From Charina bottae (Eukaryota > Chordata > Lepidosauria > Squamata > Charinaidae): DNA of 64,000 nucleotides. Numbering within the stretch: the first letter of the stretch is position 1; the number at the start of each line of letters is the position of its first letter. Shown one piece after another: positions 37,447 to 48,015 of the stretch. The stretch covers positions 104,823,981 to 104,887,980 of the forward strand of contig JALMGJ010000002.1 of NCBI GenBank assembly GCA_023362775.1. Reading direction: 5' to 3'. The position numbers were made by a program, and so were the translations under genes. The notes under the pieces were generated by a model, which saw only the letters and a program-made list of their open reading frames with translations, ran no database searches and was not told where the DNA came from.

Positions 37447-37570
37447 GTATGTATAAAGCCTGTTTGCCCTTTTAGATGTGGGGGAGAGAGAAGAGAAGGA
37501 ACACTGCATGTTGTGGGTGTTTAATAACAGATGCAGTGACAGGGAAATGATTGGGAATGAAGAAGGAAGA

Positions 37571-37595
37571 TATACACACACACACACACACACAC

Positions 37596-37657
<62 letters not shown>

Positions 37658-37690
37658 CATACATACATACATACATACATACACACACAC
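37571..37690. repeat. Compound microsatellite (CA)n-(TG)n-(TA)n-(CATA)n-(CA)n
   Basis: CA repeats turn into TG repeats after a short ATTG hinge, giving a self-complementary block. They continue as TA, then CATA, then CA repeats. It starts about 125 bp downstream of a SLIT3 exon end. Confidence 0.95.
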
Positions 37691-37887
37691 TTCTCCAAAT
37701 TAATTGAATGGATTATTAAAAACTCCTCTGTAATTATTTCCTGGGTTGAATTTCTGACAATCTTGAATATCACCTATCAGCATAAATGAAAATATCTCTA
37801 TTTGTGTTCAGAGTGCCCTTTTCTTCAGAAGTAAGATTTTTTTTTCATCCTGGGTCAAGTGTTCAGTGCATTAAATAGAAATTAGCT

Positions 37888-37956
37888 TTGATTGATTGAT
37901 TCTTTGATTGCATTTATATGGCTGCCCAACTCAGACAATGTGATTTTCGGCGGTGG

Positions 37957-38029
<73 letters not shown>
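37888..38029 (-). mobile_element. L2-like 3' tail with (GAAA)n(GA)n tract
   Basis: The minus strand of 37888-37956 reads CCGCCGAAAATCAC, GTTGGGCAGCCATATAAATG, then AATCAATCAATC, an L2-type end. On the + strand it is followed directly by about 14 GAAA/AAGA units and a GA run to 38029. Confidence 0.55.
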
Positions 38030-38034
<5 letters not shown>

Positions 38035-38120
38035 CACCAACAAATACAAAAAATAAAGCATATCATTAACATGAAGATACAGGAATAGTTCATATTCACA
38101 TATGAATTGAACTAGATGGG

Positions 38121-38310
38121 AGCACCTAGCTAAACTTTCTGAACTTGGAAAGCAAAGCAGAGTCAGATCTGGTTAGTACTTGGATCAGAGATCACCAGAA
38201 ATCACTAGACTATAAATCACTGTAGGCTAAACTGAGAAGTCAAACTACATTCCAGAAGGCAGCAGTGGAAAATCTCTTCCATATTGCTGCTAAGAAAATT
38301 ACAAATAATG
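38121..38310 (+). mobile_element. 5S rRNA-derived SINE
   Basis: GCACCTAGCT, GAACTTGGAAAGCAAAGCAG (5S: CTCGGAAGCTAAGCAGGG) and GGTTAGTACTTGGATCAGAG (5S: GGTTAGTACTTGGATGGGAG) match the 5S rRNA internal promoter region in order. The 3' part (GGCAGCAGTGGAAAATCTCT, ATTGCTGCTAAGAAAATTAC) is the SINE body. SINEs of this type have been reported from lizards and other squamates (5S-Sauria, as I recall). Confidence 0.85.
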
Positions 38311-38845
38311 AATTTTTCTTTTCTTGTTTTTTTTACATATGAGCTGGGTCATATGTAGACATAATTTTTGGTGTTTTAAATCTTTTTATAAATTGTTTCC
38401 AGCAACTAGGGTATCTCTTGCATGGAAATCATATCTCCATTGAATTGGAGGGAAAGATGAGAGCAAACAGTTGCATGGAATTCAGAGTACATATGAAAGA
38501 GTGCACATGAAAGCTTTTCTTCTGCAGACCGACCTCATTTAAGCAATGTGGGATGGGATGAGGGAACTTAAAGGAAATGTTCATGTGTTGATTACTCATA
38601 ATTTATTAATTCCTGAAATGGCTAAAGTCACCTTATATTTGAGTGAAAAATAGAAGCCCCTCTTGTATTACCAAGCCAACCTATTTTACATTTTCAAGGA
38701 CATCTGGATACACTGGCCAACTCTTAAGCAGCATGTGCTTCTTTTGATTGCCTTGTCCCACATAGTACTTCCCTTTTTGTGTTTTTCCCTGCCCCCTCTC
38801 CAACTTCAATTAAGTAACTCTAATTTTAGGTTTGAATCCTTTCAG

Positions 38846-38989
38846 GATGCTCAGAAGCAACATGATCAGTTGTGTAAACAATGACACATTTACGGGACTG
38901 AGCTCAGTAAGGTTACTCTCTCTGTATGACAATCGCATTACTACAATAACCCCAGGAGCCTTCAATACACTTGTTTCTTTATCTACAAT
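38846..38989 (+). CDS. SLIT3: SLIT3 exon: D3 LRR4-5
   Basis: A 144-bp exon bounded by CTTTCAG and GTAAGT. After completing a Leu codon it reads [20 protein letters not shown], then [19 protein letters not shown] and NTLVSLSTI. Two LRR units; [15 protein letters not shown] is SLIT3-like (SLIT2 has DNQITTVAPGAF as I recall). It ends after two bases of an Ile codon. Confidence 0.97.
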
Positions 38990-39235
38990 GTAAGTAATAT
39001 TTTATCACTTAAAATCTTGCATTTACCTTACTGTTACTGCTTTAATTTAATTATGTGAAACCCCCCCCCCCCCCGAAAATTGGAATAATAATTTAGTGCT
39101 GGAACATATCCCAGAGCTTCATGCATGTTGCCTTAATAATTTTCACAGTAAAGGGAGATTTTAAAGGGAGATTAGTATTCTTGTTCTCATGTTGCAGCTA
39201 TCAGGCCTAACAGTGAGAAGCAGAAGCCTTTAAAG

Positions 39236-39359
39236 CAGTGTTTTTCAAACTGGGCAACTTTAAGATGTGTGGACTTCAACTCCCAGAATTCCCTAGCCAG
39301 CATGAATTCTGGGAGTTGAAGTCCACAAATCTTAAAGTTGCCCAGTTTGAAAAACACTG
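39236..39359. mobile_element. hAT-type palindromic MITE with perfect TSD
   Basis: The whole 124 bp folds on itself: the left arm CAGTGTTTTTCAAACTGGGC continues through the body and is mirrored by GCCCAGTTTGAAAAACACTG at the right end. A perfect 8-bp target duplication CTTTAAAG lies at 39228-39235 and 39360-39367. An 8-bp duplication and CA-rich termini are hAT hallmarks. It has no coding capacity. Confidence 0.93.
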
Positions 39360-40641
39360 CTTTAAAGGGTATCCTAGCAGAGGCAATGTCCAAACTGCAT
39401 GAGAACTCCTAGTACAGGTATTATTAACTACTACACCTGCTGCATTTTTTGGTGGATAGACTCTTGGAATTAAGCTTAAGGGTCCTGGTTTTTGAAAGGG
39501 TGAACAAATGCCTTCATTTTTGCTTGGGAAGGTGTTTCTTTTTTCCCAAGATGGCCAAAAGGGTACGGTCATCACCACGTTCAGCATTCCCCCTTTCCCT
39601 TAACAGGTATAACAGGAATTACTGTTACAATCTAACACGTGCTTATGCTAGTGGCTAGTGTAAGAGTTTTGTACTTGGTCCTTGGTGTGGCTAAAAAAGA
39701 GATATTCACTGAGGCCTGATCCTTGATAGATTGAGCAAAGTTGTTTTATGCGCCAAAGCAGTTTTCCTGGCTCATAGCAATAGTATAACTGTTCCATTAC
39801 AAGCATCATTTGAATTTTAATTTCATGACTCAGATCCTTCAGGCCTTTCACTAATCTCTCTACCATAGACGGAACAGCTTTTGTTCTGGTTTACTTTTTC
39901 TGTGTGTATTAAGAGTCTTTGAAGTGTTCCATTTGTATGCCTTATCATTCTTTACTTTAATTGCCACTTAAGAACGCTCACATTTCTTTCCAATTTTTAA
40001 CTTGGCACAACTTGTATTTATTTTCACTGCCTCCCTGGACTTTTAAAGTTACTCCCTTCATTGGGGTTTTAGACAGACTTTGTGTGCTATGCCATAATAA
40101 TTAACAACAGTTAAGTGATTACAATTGTAACAATAACATTTGCAGAAGGAAGAGTAGACAAGTTTAATCCTTTTTCTTGGTTTGGTTAGAATAAAGTAGA
40201 GTAGATAGTGATGGTTCAGTTTTGAGATGTTCATGGTATTTCCTTCATGCCAAACCATATGCAAATCTGTTGTGTGGTTTATGCCACACATAAAAGGGGT
40301 ACAAAGTCACTGAAAATTGTTGTGTGAACATTTTTTCACTTCAGAATCATATTAGGTTTCTTTTCCCCAAATTTAATGAGCTTTGCCACAGATATGAAAG
40401 CAAGCATGCCATCTGTAGCAAAGAATTGTAGTCCAGCTGGATTGCAATAGTTAACCATTGCTTTTGGGGGTGGGGGGTCCTGTTACCTCAAACATGATTA
40501 CAATTAATTAGCTGCTTTTCAGAAAACTTAATTTCTCTATTGTTATGTGATAATTCTGTGACTATTATGAGAGAAACACCTGATCATCCAAGAAGTATAA
40601 ATTTCCATGGTCACTGTTCTACATGCTTAGATACAGTAAGA

Positions 40642-40952
40642 CAGGGCTTTCCAAAGTTTTCCCACGGTGACACACCAACCGCCGTTGGTGTGTCGCCGTG
40701 GGGAAACCCAGAAGTGCCGCCGTTGCGGCAGCGCACAAAAACCTGGAAGCGCTGCTGCCGCTTTCGGTTTTTGCCCGCCACCGTGGCTGCAGCGCTTTTT
40801 CACGCGCCGCCGTTGGTGTGTCGCCGCGGGAAAACCCGGAAGCGCTGATGGCCCGGTGGCGCGCCATCAGCGTTTCCGGGTTTTGATGCGACACATCTGG
40901 GCCCCGCAGGCGACAAACTTTTGTGTCGCGACACACAGTTTGGAAAGCTCTG
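40642..40952. mobile_element. GC-rich hAT MITE, copy 1, with perfect TSD
   Basis: Termini CAGGGCTTTCCAAAGT and CAGTTTGGAAAGCTCTG form inverted repeats, flanked by the perfect 8-bp duplication CAGTAAGA (40634-40641, 40953-40960). The interior is GC- and CpG-rich in an AT-rich intron and carries an internal hairpin at about 40660-40702 (CCCACGGTGACACACCAAC against GTTGGTGTGTCGCCGTGGG, one mismatch). Same family as 56381-56763 and 61569-61865. Confidence 0.93.
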
Positions 40953-41340
40953 CAGTAAGATATTCTATAATAACGATGCATCTAATTGTTCTTTTGAGTT
41001 TTGCACAATAAAGTTTATTATTGCCTGTTCCTTTAAATCACACTGGCTATTAGGTATTCCAGTAGCAGGAAGATCCATAATCTTGCTCTGAAAATAAGTT
41101 TAGCTTTGCCTTAATGTCAATAAACTTCAATAACTATTTATATGCAGCCCAAATTCCCAGCTCATATTAAGCTATTATTTTAACTGAAGTTATCTATTTG
41201 AGCCTCTGGAGCTAAATTGATGAAAATATATCAAGTTGTATGTCTCATCTCTTTTTAGTTTATATTTCAGAAACTGCTATATACAGTTCAAAATAACCAA
41301 ACTGAACTGCAGATTACTTTAAAAATGTTACTAGCATCTA

Positions 41341-41384
41341 CCCCTCCCTTCCTTCCTTCCTTCCTCCCTCCCCCCCCCCCCCAG
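41341..41384. repeat. (TTCC)n pyrimidine tract ending in poly-C
   Basis: TTCC/TCCC repeats followed by about 14 C residues. Confidence 0.85.
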
Positions 41385-42314
41385 AATTTAAGCTGTTTCT
41401 CTCTGGTTTAATCCTTCCCTCCCTGATCATAATTTTGCCAGTACTCCTCCCCTTTGGTGCAACTAAGTCTCTGAGAAAAAGTCCCAATATATGCCATATG
41501 CAACAGTCATCTGTTATAGGTTATCTTGGTCTTTTTTAAAATACAAAGATTATACAAATGTAGTAAAAAAAATGCTGGTTGTGTAACCTATAAATTGTAA
41601 GGTTGAACCAGAGGTAAGGCACCTATGACTCACCAGATGTTGCTGAATTATAATTCCCAGCATTCCTATCCATTGAACATGTTCTTGGGACTGTTCAAAG
41701 TTGTAATTCAGCAACACTTGAAGGGGCACACATTTCTCATCCCCTCTTAGACTATTGTTGTCTGTCATAAGGAGAGATTCTGGATGTTAAAAAATATTCT
41801 CTTTAAAATGATATGGACATAAAAATAACAGCATTAACATTCAGGTTTTGGATTAACTTGTATTTCTTGGAGCTTCTGAGACTGACAATCACACTACCCT
41901 CATATGTTGCAGAGGCATCTGTGGGGAGGGCAAATGGTGAAAGCAGTGTCACACCAATGCAACGCAAGCTCTGCCCCCTTTATATGGGCATCGTGATGTT
42001 TCACAGATGTATGAAAGGGGTGGAGCTTACAGCGTGATGCTGCTTCAGTCATTTTGACAAAAGCACTGGATCCTGCAGAGAGCTCTGATATAACATATTT
42101 GGACTTATCTTTGCAGAGCCATTAGATCCTGGCTTCTTAGGATGGGTGTATCCTGATTCCTTCTATGCCATCACTGACAGTAAAATGTCTTTGAAGTTGC
42201 ATGCATTAATGTACTGCATAAGCTGGTCTTGGACTCTGCTAAGGGGAGTTTCACTTGGGAAGTTTGTTCCTCCCCTGAATCTCTCTAAACTATACTTCAT
42301 GATACATTTCTCTT

Positions 42315-42356
42315 AAGGTTTTGATATATGATACCAAGGTTTTGATATATGATACC
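42315..42356 (+). repeat. 21-bp tandem duplication
   Basis: Two perfect adjacent copies of a 21-bp unit starting AAGGTTTTGATATATG, at 42315-42335 and 42336-42356. Confidence 0.95.
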
Positions 42357-42856
42357 AATTTTAGCAGCAAAACCCTGTTGCAGCCAGAAAGGATCTGAAA
42401 GATGCCATTCTTTCTTAATGCAATTGAAGTAATTATTTAACATACATATTAATGAATGAATAGGTACCAACATTGTATTCCAAAAGTAACTTTGCGGGTG
42501 TTTAAACTGGGGAAATGGGGAAGTAAAAATTAAGCCACTTCTCTGCTGCCCTAGTCCAAAAGGAACAGCCTTGCTGCTTTTTTCATTCATACACCCATAT
42601 ACACACACACAGACACAAAAGCAAGAAGTCCTGTTCACAATATTACATTATTCAGCTACAGCTAAGTCATGCCATTTTTAAATATATTACAGATTGACCA
42701 AGTACATGATAAGAAACCTAATGACAACAGAACTTTAGTCAGGGGCAGTCCTTTCTGTTTTATGTCTTGTTCTTGAGAAAAAAGAAACAAAGAAACAGTT
42801 GGGCATGCAGCTTCCATTGTAAAATTAATTAATTACCAGAAGTTACTTACTTGAAT

Positions 42857-43147
42857 TCGAACTTACACGTTCGGAGGTTCGAATCCCTAGCCCTGCGTGC
42901 GGAGTGAGCTCCCGCACTAGCTCCAGCTCTTGCCAACCTAGCAATTTGAAAGCATGCAAATGCAAGTAGATGAATAGGTACCACTTCGGTGGGTAGGTGA
43001 CAGCGTTCCACGCATGTCATGTGGCCACATGACTGTGGAAGCGTCTTCGGACAACGCTGGCTCTTTGGCTAACAAACGGAGATGAGCACCGGCCCCTAGA
43101 GTCGGACATGACTGCACAAATGTGCGGGGGGTACCTTTACCTTTACC
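42857..43147 (+). mobile_element. tRNA-derived SINE with BovB-like tail, 5'-truncated, with TSD
   Basis: Starts inside the tRNA-like head just upstream of the B box (GGTTCGAATCCC), then runs through the body (GTGAGCTCCCGCAC, GCCAACCTAGCAATTTG, ACCACTTCGGTGGG) to the tail GAGTCGGACATGACTGCAC and CCTTTACC. A perfect 14-bp target duplication TTACTTACTTGAAT flanks it at 42843-42856 and 43148-43161. The insertion ends 92 bp before the splice acceptor at 43238. Confidence 0.95.
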
Positions 43148-43238
43148 TTACTTACTTGAATGTCAATTAGCTTTTGAAAAATCCATGCCTTGATTTCTTC
43201 AATACCTGACAGTGCATTTTTTCTCATTTTTCATCTAG

Positions 43239-43402
43239 TAATTTGCTATCTAATCCATTTAACTGTAACTGCCACTTGGCATGGTTGGGGAAATGGTTAA
43301 GGAAGAGAAGGATTGTCAGTGGAAATCCACGTTGCCAGAAACCCTTCTTCTTAAAGGAGATTCCAATTCAAGATGTCGCTACACAGGATTTCACATGTGA
43401 TG
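43239..43402 (+). CDS. SLIT3: SLIT3 exon: D3 LRR C-terminal cap
   Basis: A 164-bp exon bounded by CATCTAG and GTAAGC. It completes the Ile codon and reads [20 protein letters not shown], then [17 protein letters not shown] and [18 protein letters not shown]. Cysteines: the CNC pair, NPRCQ and [22 protein letters not shown] is the SLIT3 form; SLIT2 has YLAWLGEWLRKKRIVTG as I recall. It has the same length and phase as the D2 C-cap exon at 10673, consistent with domain duplication. Confidence 0.98.
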
Positions 43403-44054
43403 GTAAGCACATTTCTAGAACATGATAATGAGATCCATATTAGAACTTTCAATAGTATAACTATTATAACTGAAATAGCCAGACATGAGCAGTCAGAAAA
43501 GTAGTATTACTAGTTCAATACCATCTGGATCCAAAATATATTTCCTTTGGTAATATATTTTAAAATTCTTCTATCATGGGCATCTATATTTACCAAATTG
43601 TTCTTTTCCACTCAAATTGATTCCTTGATGGGATATCCACACGTATATTGATACGTAGCCTAATTTTTCCTAATCTTACTTAATTTCTCATATTAATACA
43701 TAGTCTATCCTTTTTTTGAGCATCTTCTGTGAAATTTCTGAAGTGTTTCATCTCTCTGTCTATTTGGCAGCACAATAAAGCATCTAGAAATAAGAAAAAT
43801 CATGAATGCATTAGTAGATTTCAATGCTCATAATAGTCATCCTTACATAAAAAGTAAGCTTTAAAATCAGACATATCTTGTGAACTGTAATATACCTCTG
43901 CCTCTGAAAAATGTAGAAAACAGGCGTATAGTTCATGACGTTTCCCCACACAACCCATCACACTGCTTCAGGAGGCCCAGCCCTTTCCCATGTCCCAGGA
44001 AAGTTCTTATCTCTAAGCTATATTAACCTGGAGATGCTTAGCTATAATCTACAG

Positions 44055-44189
44055 CAGTGTTTCTCAACCTTGGCAACTTTAAAATGTGTGGACTTCAACT
44101 TCCAGAATTCCCTAGCCAACATGGCTAGCTGGGGAATTCTGGGAGTTGAAGTCCACACATCTTAAAGTTGCCATGGTTGAGAAACACTG
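44055..44189. mobile_element. hAT-type palindromic MITE
   Basis: Same family as 39236-39359. Left end CAGTGTTTCTCAACCTTGGC is mirrored by CATGGTTGAGAAACACTG on the right, with a near-complete foldback (GACTTCAACTTCCAGAATTC against GAATTCTGGGAGTTGAAGTC). Target duplication ATCTACAG/CTCTACAG (44047-44054, 44190-44197), 7 of 8 matching. Confidence 0.92.
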
Positions 44190-44684
44190 CTCTACAGTAT
44201 TTTGGAAATCACCTTTTTCCCTACACCAGCCTGGGATACACTACTCCCAAAGCTGAAAAATGCTGCTTTGCTAATTTTTGTGGCAAGGTAAGCTGTATCT
44301 CTGTTCTGCTACACAGAAGCAAGATTTTATTTTCCATTTTCAAGCCCTGAGAGAGGCACTCTGGACAGAGAAAAGGCATGCCATTTTTATATATAAGAAG
44401 GTGAGTAATCTCTTCCTACATGCACATGCACATTCACAGAGACAAAGCTTTTCTCCATATGCAGGCTGAAAGAAATTGTGTCCTCCTTTTTTCTGCATGG
44501 AGACAAGGACTGCTTTCCTCCATTAGGTCTCAGCAAGGAAAAATGGCCAGACTATAGTAGGAAACAGAAATTTAGGCAATGATTTATCTCCTTGACATCA
44601 TCTGGAACTCCAGGAATTTGGGAGGAGATTTTAACCATTGGTCTGCTTTCAAATCCCACCCTTGGGGAACAGCCTGTGAGTGAT

Positions 44685-46240
44685 TAATTGATTTTGTGCC
44701 ATCAAGTCACTGTTGACTCTTAGTGACCACATAGATAGACCTTCTCCAAGGTCTATCCAAAAAGGCCCTTTAGGTCTTCCAATATTGCACTCATCACTGC
44801 TGTAATTGAATCTATCCACTTGGCTGCTGGCCTCTTTTTCTTTATCTTTCCCAGCAATATAGATTTTTCTGAAGAGTTAGGTCTTAAAAAATGTGTCCAA
44901 AATATGTTAATTTAAGCCTGATCACTAGTGCTTCCAGCAAGAAGGGTGGATTGATTTATTCTAGGATACATTTGTTTGTTTTCTTGGCTATCCATGATAT
45001 TCTCAGGAGTCTTCTACAATACTAACATTCAAAAGCGCCAATACCCTTTCTAGCCTGCTTCTTCAACATCCAAGTTTTGCTTCCATAAAGTGTCATGGGG
45101 AAAATCATTACCCTCACAATTCTGAACTTTATAGTTATAGACACATCCCATATCTGATTTTCTTTTCCAAGGCCTTCATTGCTACACTGTCAAACACTAC
45201 TCTGTGGTGTATATCTTGACTGTGGTTACTTTGATAATTTGTTGATGATTTATTTTATTTATTTATTCAAATTTGTTATAGCCACCCAATTTTAATGGGC
45301 TCTGAATCAATCTGAAAGGTAGAACTATCCTCCAGTTCAGTATCTTTATTGTTAGTTCTAAGGCAGGTTGTTGTACCTGTTGTCATTTTTCAATCTTCTT
45401 TAGATTTAATCTTAATCCCATTTTTTTTCACTGTGGTCTTTGACTTTTATTGCTAGACCTTGCAGATCTTTTACATTTTCAGTTATCAGAGTAGTGCCAT
45501 CAGCATAGCACAAGTTAGTGGTGTTTGTTTCTCCAATTTAAAACCACACTCAACTTCCAATCCAGCCTCTCTCAATATATATTCAGCATATAGTTTGAAT
45601 AAAGAAGGAGAGTGTATACAGCCTTGTCTCACTCATTAGCCAACCTAAAGCAAATCTGTTTCACCATGTTCTGTCCACATTGTGGCTACCTGTCCTAGCT
45701 GTAGGTTTTGCATGAGGACAATGAGATGTTCTGGGATTCTCATTTTCCTAAGTACATTTCACAGCTTGACACAGTTGACACAATTGAAGGCCTTTGCATA
45801 ATCATTGATTACATTGATACATTGATATCAATTGACTTCTTTTTGGTATTCCTTGGTTTTCTCAGATAACCAGTGTGCATCAGCAATAATATCTCTTTTT
45901 CTTCAGCTTCTTCTAACACTACCTTGAACATCTGGCATCTTTCCATGTAGGGTTCTAATCTGCACTGGATTATCCTAAGCATTATTTTGATATTAAGGAT
46001 ATTGTATATTAGTTTTCACACTCTGTTAAGTCTCTTTTCTTTGGAATTGGCATTAGGACTGACCTCTTAACATCGGTTGGCTACTGTATTGTTCTCTAGA
46101 TTTGCTGGCATAGTTTAGTTAGAACTTTTACTAATTCTTCTTCTCTTGCTTGCCATATTTCTGTACAAATCCCATCAATTCCTGTAGCCTTCCAGTTTGG
46201 TAATGATCTGAGTGCTAATCTAACTTCATATTCTATTGAA
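44685..46240 (-). mobile_element. Degenerate RTE-type LINE, minus strand
   Basis: The minus strand has RTE motifs in order: LCYADGTTLITENVKDL (catalytic motif YADD with the second Asp changed to Gly), KVKDHSEK, RIVRVMIFPMTLYGSKTW, IGAFECYCRRLLRISWIAKK, LLGKIKKKRPAAKWIDSIT. It closes with a 3' end containing GACTTGATGGCAC. Stops and frameshifts break every frame. Compared with the BovB at 1-2109 it is a more diverged RTE lineage. Confidence 0.85.
45253..45320 (-). mobile_element. L2-like 3' tail inserted in the RTE relic
   Basis: TTTATTTATTTATTCAAATT followed by GCCACCCAATTTTAATGGGC on the + strand is a minus-strand L2-type tail. It interrupts the RTE relic. Confidence 0.5.
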
Positions 46241-46564
46241 GAGCCTTAGCACCTTCCAAATGAAAAATTTGGAACCAATATTCCAAACTCCTGTAGGTAA
46301 AGAGTACAAAACACAGACTTTGATTTCTGCAGTATTACTTTTGTTGTTGTTGTTTATTTTAATTACTTTTCCAATGGAAATTAGAACTTTGGCCAGCATA
46401 ACAAAATGCTATAGTCTGTTCATTTTACTAGGCCCTGCCAAGCATTGAAGTCACTGTTCAAAACTTAAGCCATAGCAGTGGCCTTCTAGCATTGCAAGTC
46501 CTGTTCAATTGAAACAATGAAAATGATTTTGAGAATAATCACCAGATGGGAAGTACTGTAGATG

Positions 46565-46766
46565 TAGGCTGACCATACGTCCTGTTTTGAACGGGAGAGT
46601 CCCGTTTTTTAAACAATTCCCGACTGTCCTGTAGTTTTAAGAAAAATATCCATTTTGTCCCATTTTTGAAAGTTCTCACGGCGAAGCGCGCACATGCCCA
46701 CTTTGTCCGGCAAGCCGTGGGTAGGTTAGGGTCCCGTTTTTCTCTCAAGGAAATATGGTCAGCCTA
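46565..46766. mobile_element. MITE with TAGGCTGACCAT termini and perfect 8-bp TSD
   Basis: Left end TAGGCTGACCATA and right end TATGGTCAGCCTA are exact inverted repeats. Target duplication TGTAGATG at 46557-46564 and 46767-46774 is perfect. Eight bases suggest hAT. The interior (CGTCCTGTTTTGAACGGG, AGTCCCGTTTTTT) is non-coding. Confidence 0.9.
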
Positions 46767-47957
46767 TGTAGATGTTTCTCTGGATAGTGAAACATTTAAG
46801 TTTTTTGTTTTTGTTTTAACTGGCTGCCTTGAAAGATTATTCTGCAAAATGTTTCTAGACATGTTTAGATACCACCATTTCCCTATATCTAGTGCTTTGT
46901 GAACCCACATGCTAATTTTGGGAGAAATCATGCCTTAATAGTCTTAACTGAAAAGCTTACTTTTGTAGCAGGAACTCTCTTGCTCTCCAACTGTGAGGTT
47001 TAATTTGTTTTATAAAATCTGCTTTGTACAAATGAACACCCATGTTGGAACTATTAGGTATTTTTATGCACATGCACGTGGATCTCCAGCTCTCCAGCTC
47101 TCCAGCATAGCTGACCTTGTTGTTTGATGCTCATTATGCTTGTTAAAAACAACAAGAATCATGATTTAAAAAATTAAGGAATGTATCATATTAATATTGA
47201 AAGTCTGGCATGCTGAATAAATTGTTCTCCGTGTCAGAAAATAAATGAATATTTTTCAAGTTCTTCTTTTTCACAAAAAGGATAAACAGGGTAAATGTTT
47301 CAGAATAATTCAGATCTGCATATTAATTGGATATTACAGCACCAAGTAAATGATCCATCACAAATGGATTTTTCCTTTGGTCAGCTTAAATTCAGTATTT
47401 TTTCCAACATAGTCACACATTTTGCTGTTAGTCACAAGATGACAGCAATTGTGCCTTTGATTTCATGGGTGTAAGTAAGTAAGTAAATATTGAAAATTGA
47501 AATGACCCAAACTTCGCAAGATTTCATGCATGAACACAAAAGATTTGACTTTTGAGATTTTTGTTATTTAATTTTAAAATATTTAATTTTTTTAAAAATA
47601 CAAATTTAGAGGGGTTCAGTGGGTGTAATTTTTGGAGACTCATAGGTACCTTGTTGCTGATTTATCTTCTGAGTACTAAATCAGGCAAAATATCCCTAGC
47701 AATAATATAAATAACAATAGCAAAAGAAAAGTGTTTCTGCTGGTTTCTAAAGCAGAGCTCAGAACATTTAATTAATTAGGACATTGGTCTATCTCCCTCC
47801 CCTTCTTCTTGACATGCAAACAATATATAAGCACACAGACAAACCCACCTAAATTTACCGCAAATTAAAATGCTTCTAACTGGATACATACAATCAGTAT
47901 TGGCCCAGGAATTGAAACAGTGCAAAGCAAAGGGCAAGCTAGCAACATAATGTATGA

Positions 47958-48015
47958 GTCTTCCGGGCTGTGTGGCCGTGCTACACGTGTTACATGGCCA
48001 CACAGCCCGGAAGAC
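47958..48015. repeat. Short hairpin remnant of a reptile foldback repeat
   Basis: GTCTTCCGGGCTGTGTGGCC (47958 onward) is mirrored by GGCCACACAGCCCGGAAGAC ending at 48015; the spacer is about 12 bp. These arms are the ends of a reptile foldback repeat which, as I recall, has a hammerhead-like centre (GGGCGAAACGTC). The centre is missing here. Confidence 0.7.

Larger units (their letters stand above)
37447..38845 (+). other. SLIT3: SLIT3 intron
   Basis: A 1,399-bp intron from GTATGT to CTTTCAG. It holds a long compound microsatellite, an L2-like tail with a (GAAA)n(GA)n tract, and a 5S-derived SINE. Confidence 0.9.
38990..43238 (+). other. SLIT3: SLIT3 intron
   Basis: A 4,249-bp intron from GTAAGT to CATCTAG. 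It holds a poly-C run at 39061-39074, a hAT MITE (39236-39359), a GC-rich hAT MITE (40642-40952), a pyrimidine tract (41341-41384), a 21-bp tandem duplication (42315-42356) and a SINE (42857-43147) ending 92 bp before the acceptor. Nothing is recognised in 39370-40630 or 41390-42310. Confidence 0.9.

Noticed and set aside
37957..38029. Possible CRISPR-like or satellite array
   Set aside because: Simple tetranucleotide and dinucleotide repeats with no spacers.
38121..38240. A functional 5S rRNA gene
   Set aside because: Many substitutions outside boxes A and C, no terminator run of T at the right place, and a SINE body attached.
39061..39074. Homopolymer C or G runs here and near 7927, 30488, 31061, 36719, 41372, 48703 and 55810
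   Set aside because: Ordinary simple sequence that is also prone to sequencing-length error. No regulatory role can be supported.
43243..43425. 60-codon frame starting with Met in the D3 C-cap
   Set aside because: It is the correct SLIT3 frame, but the Met is only where the frame scan begins (CTG read as a start) and it runs past the GTAAGC donor. It is not an independent gene.
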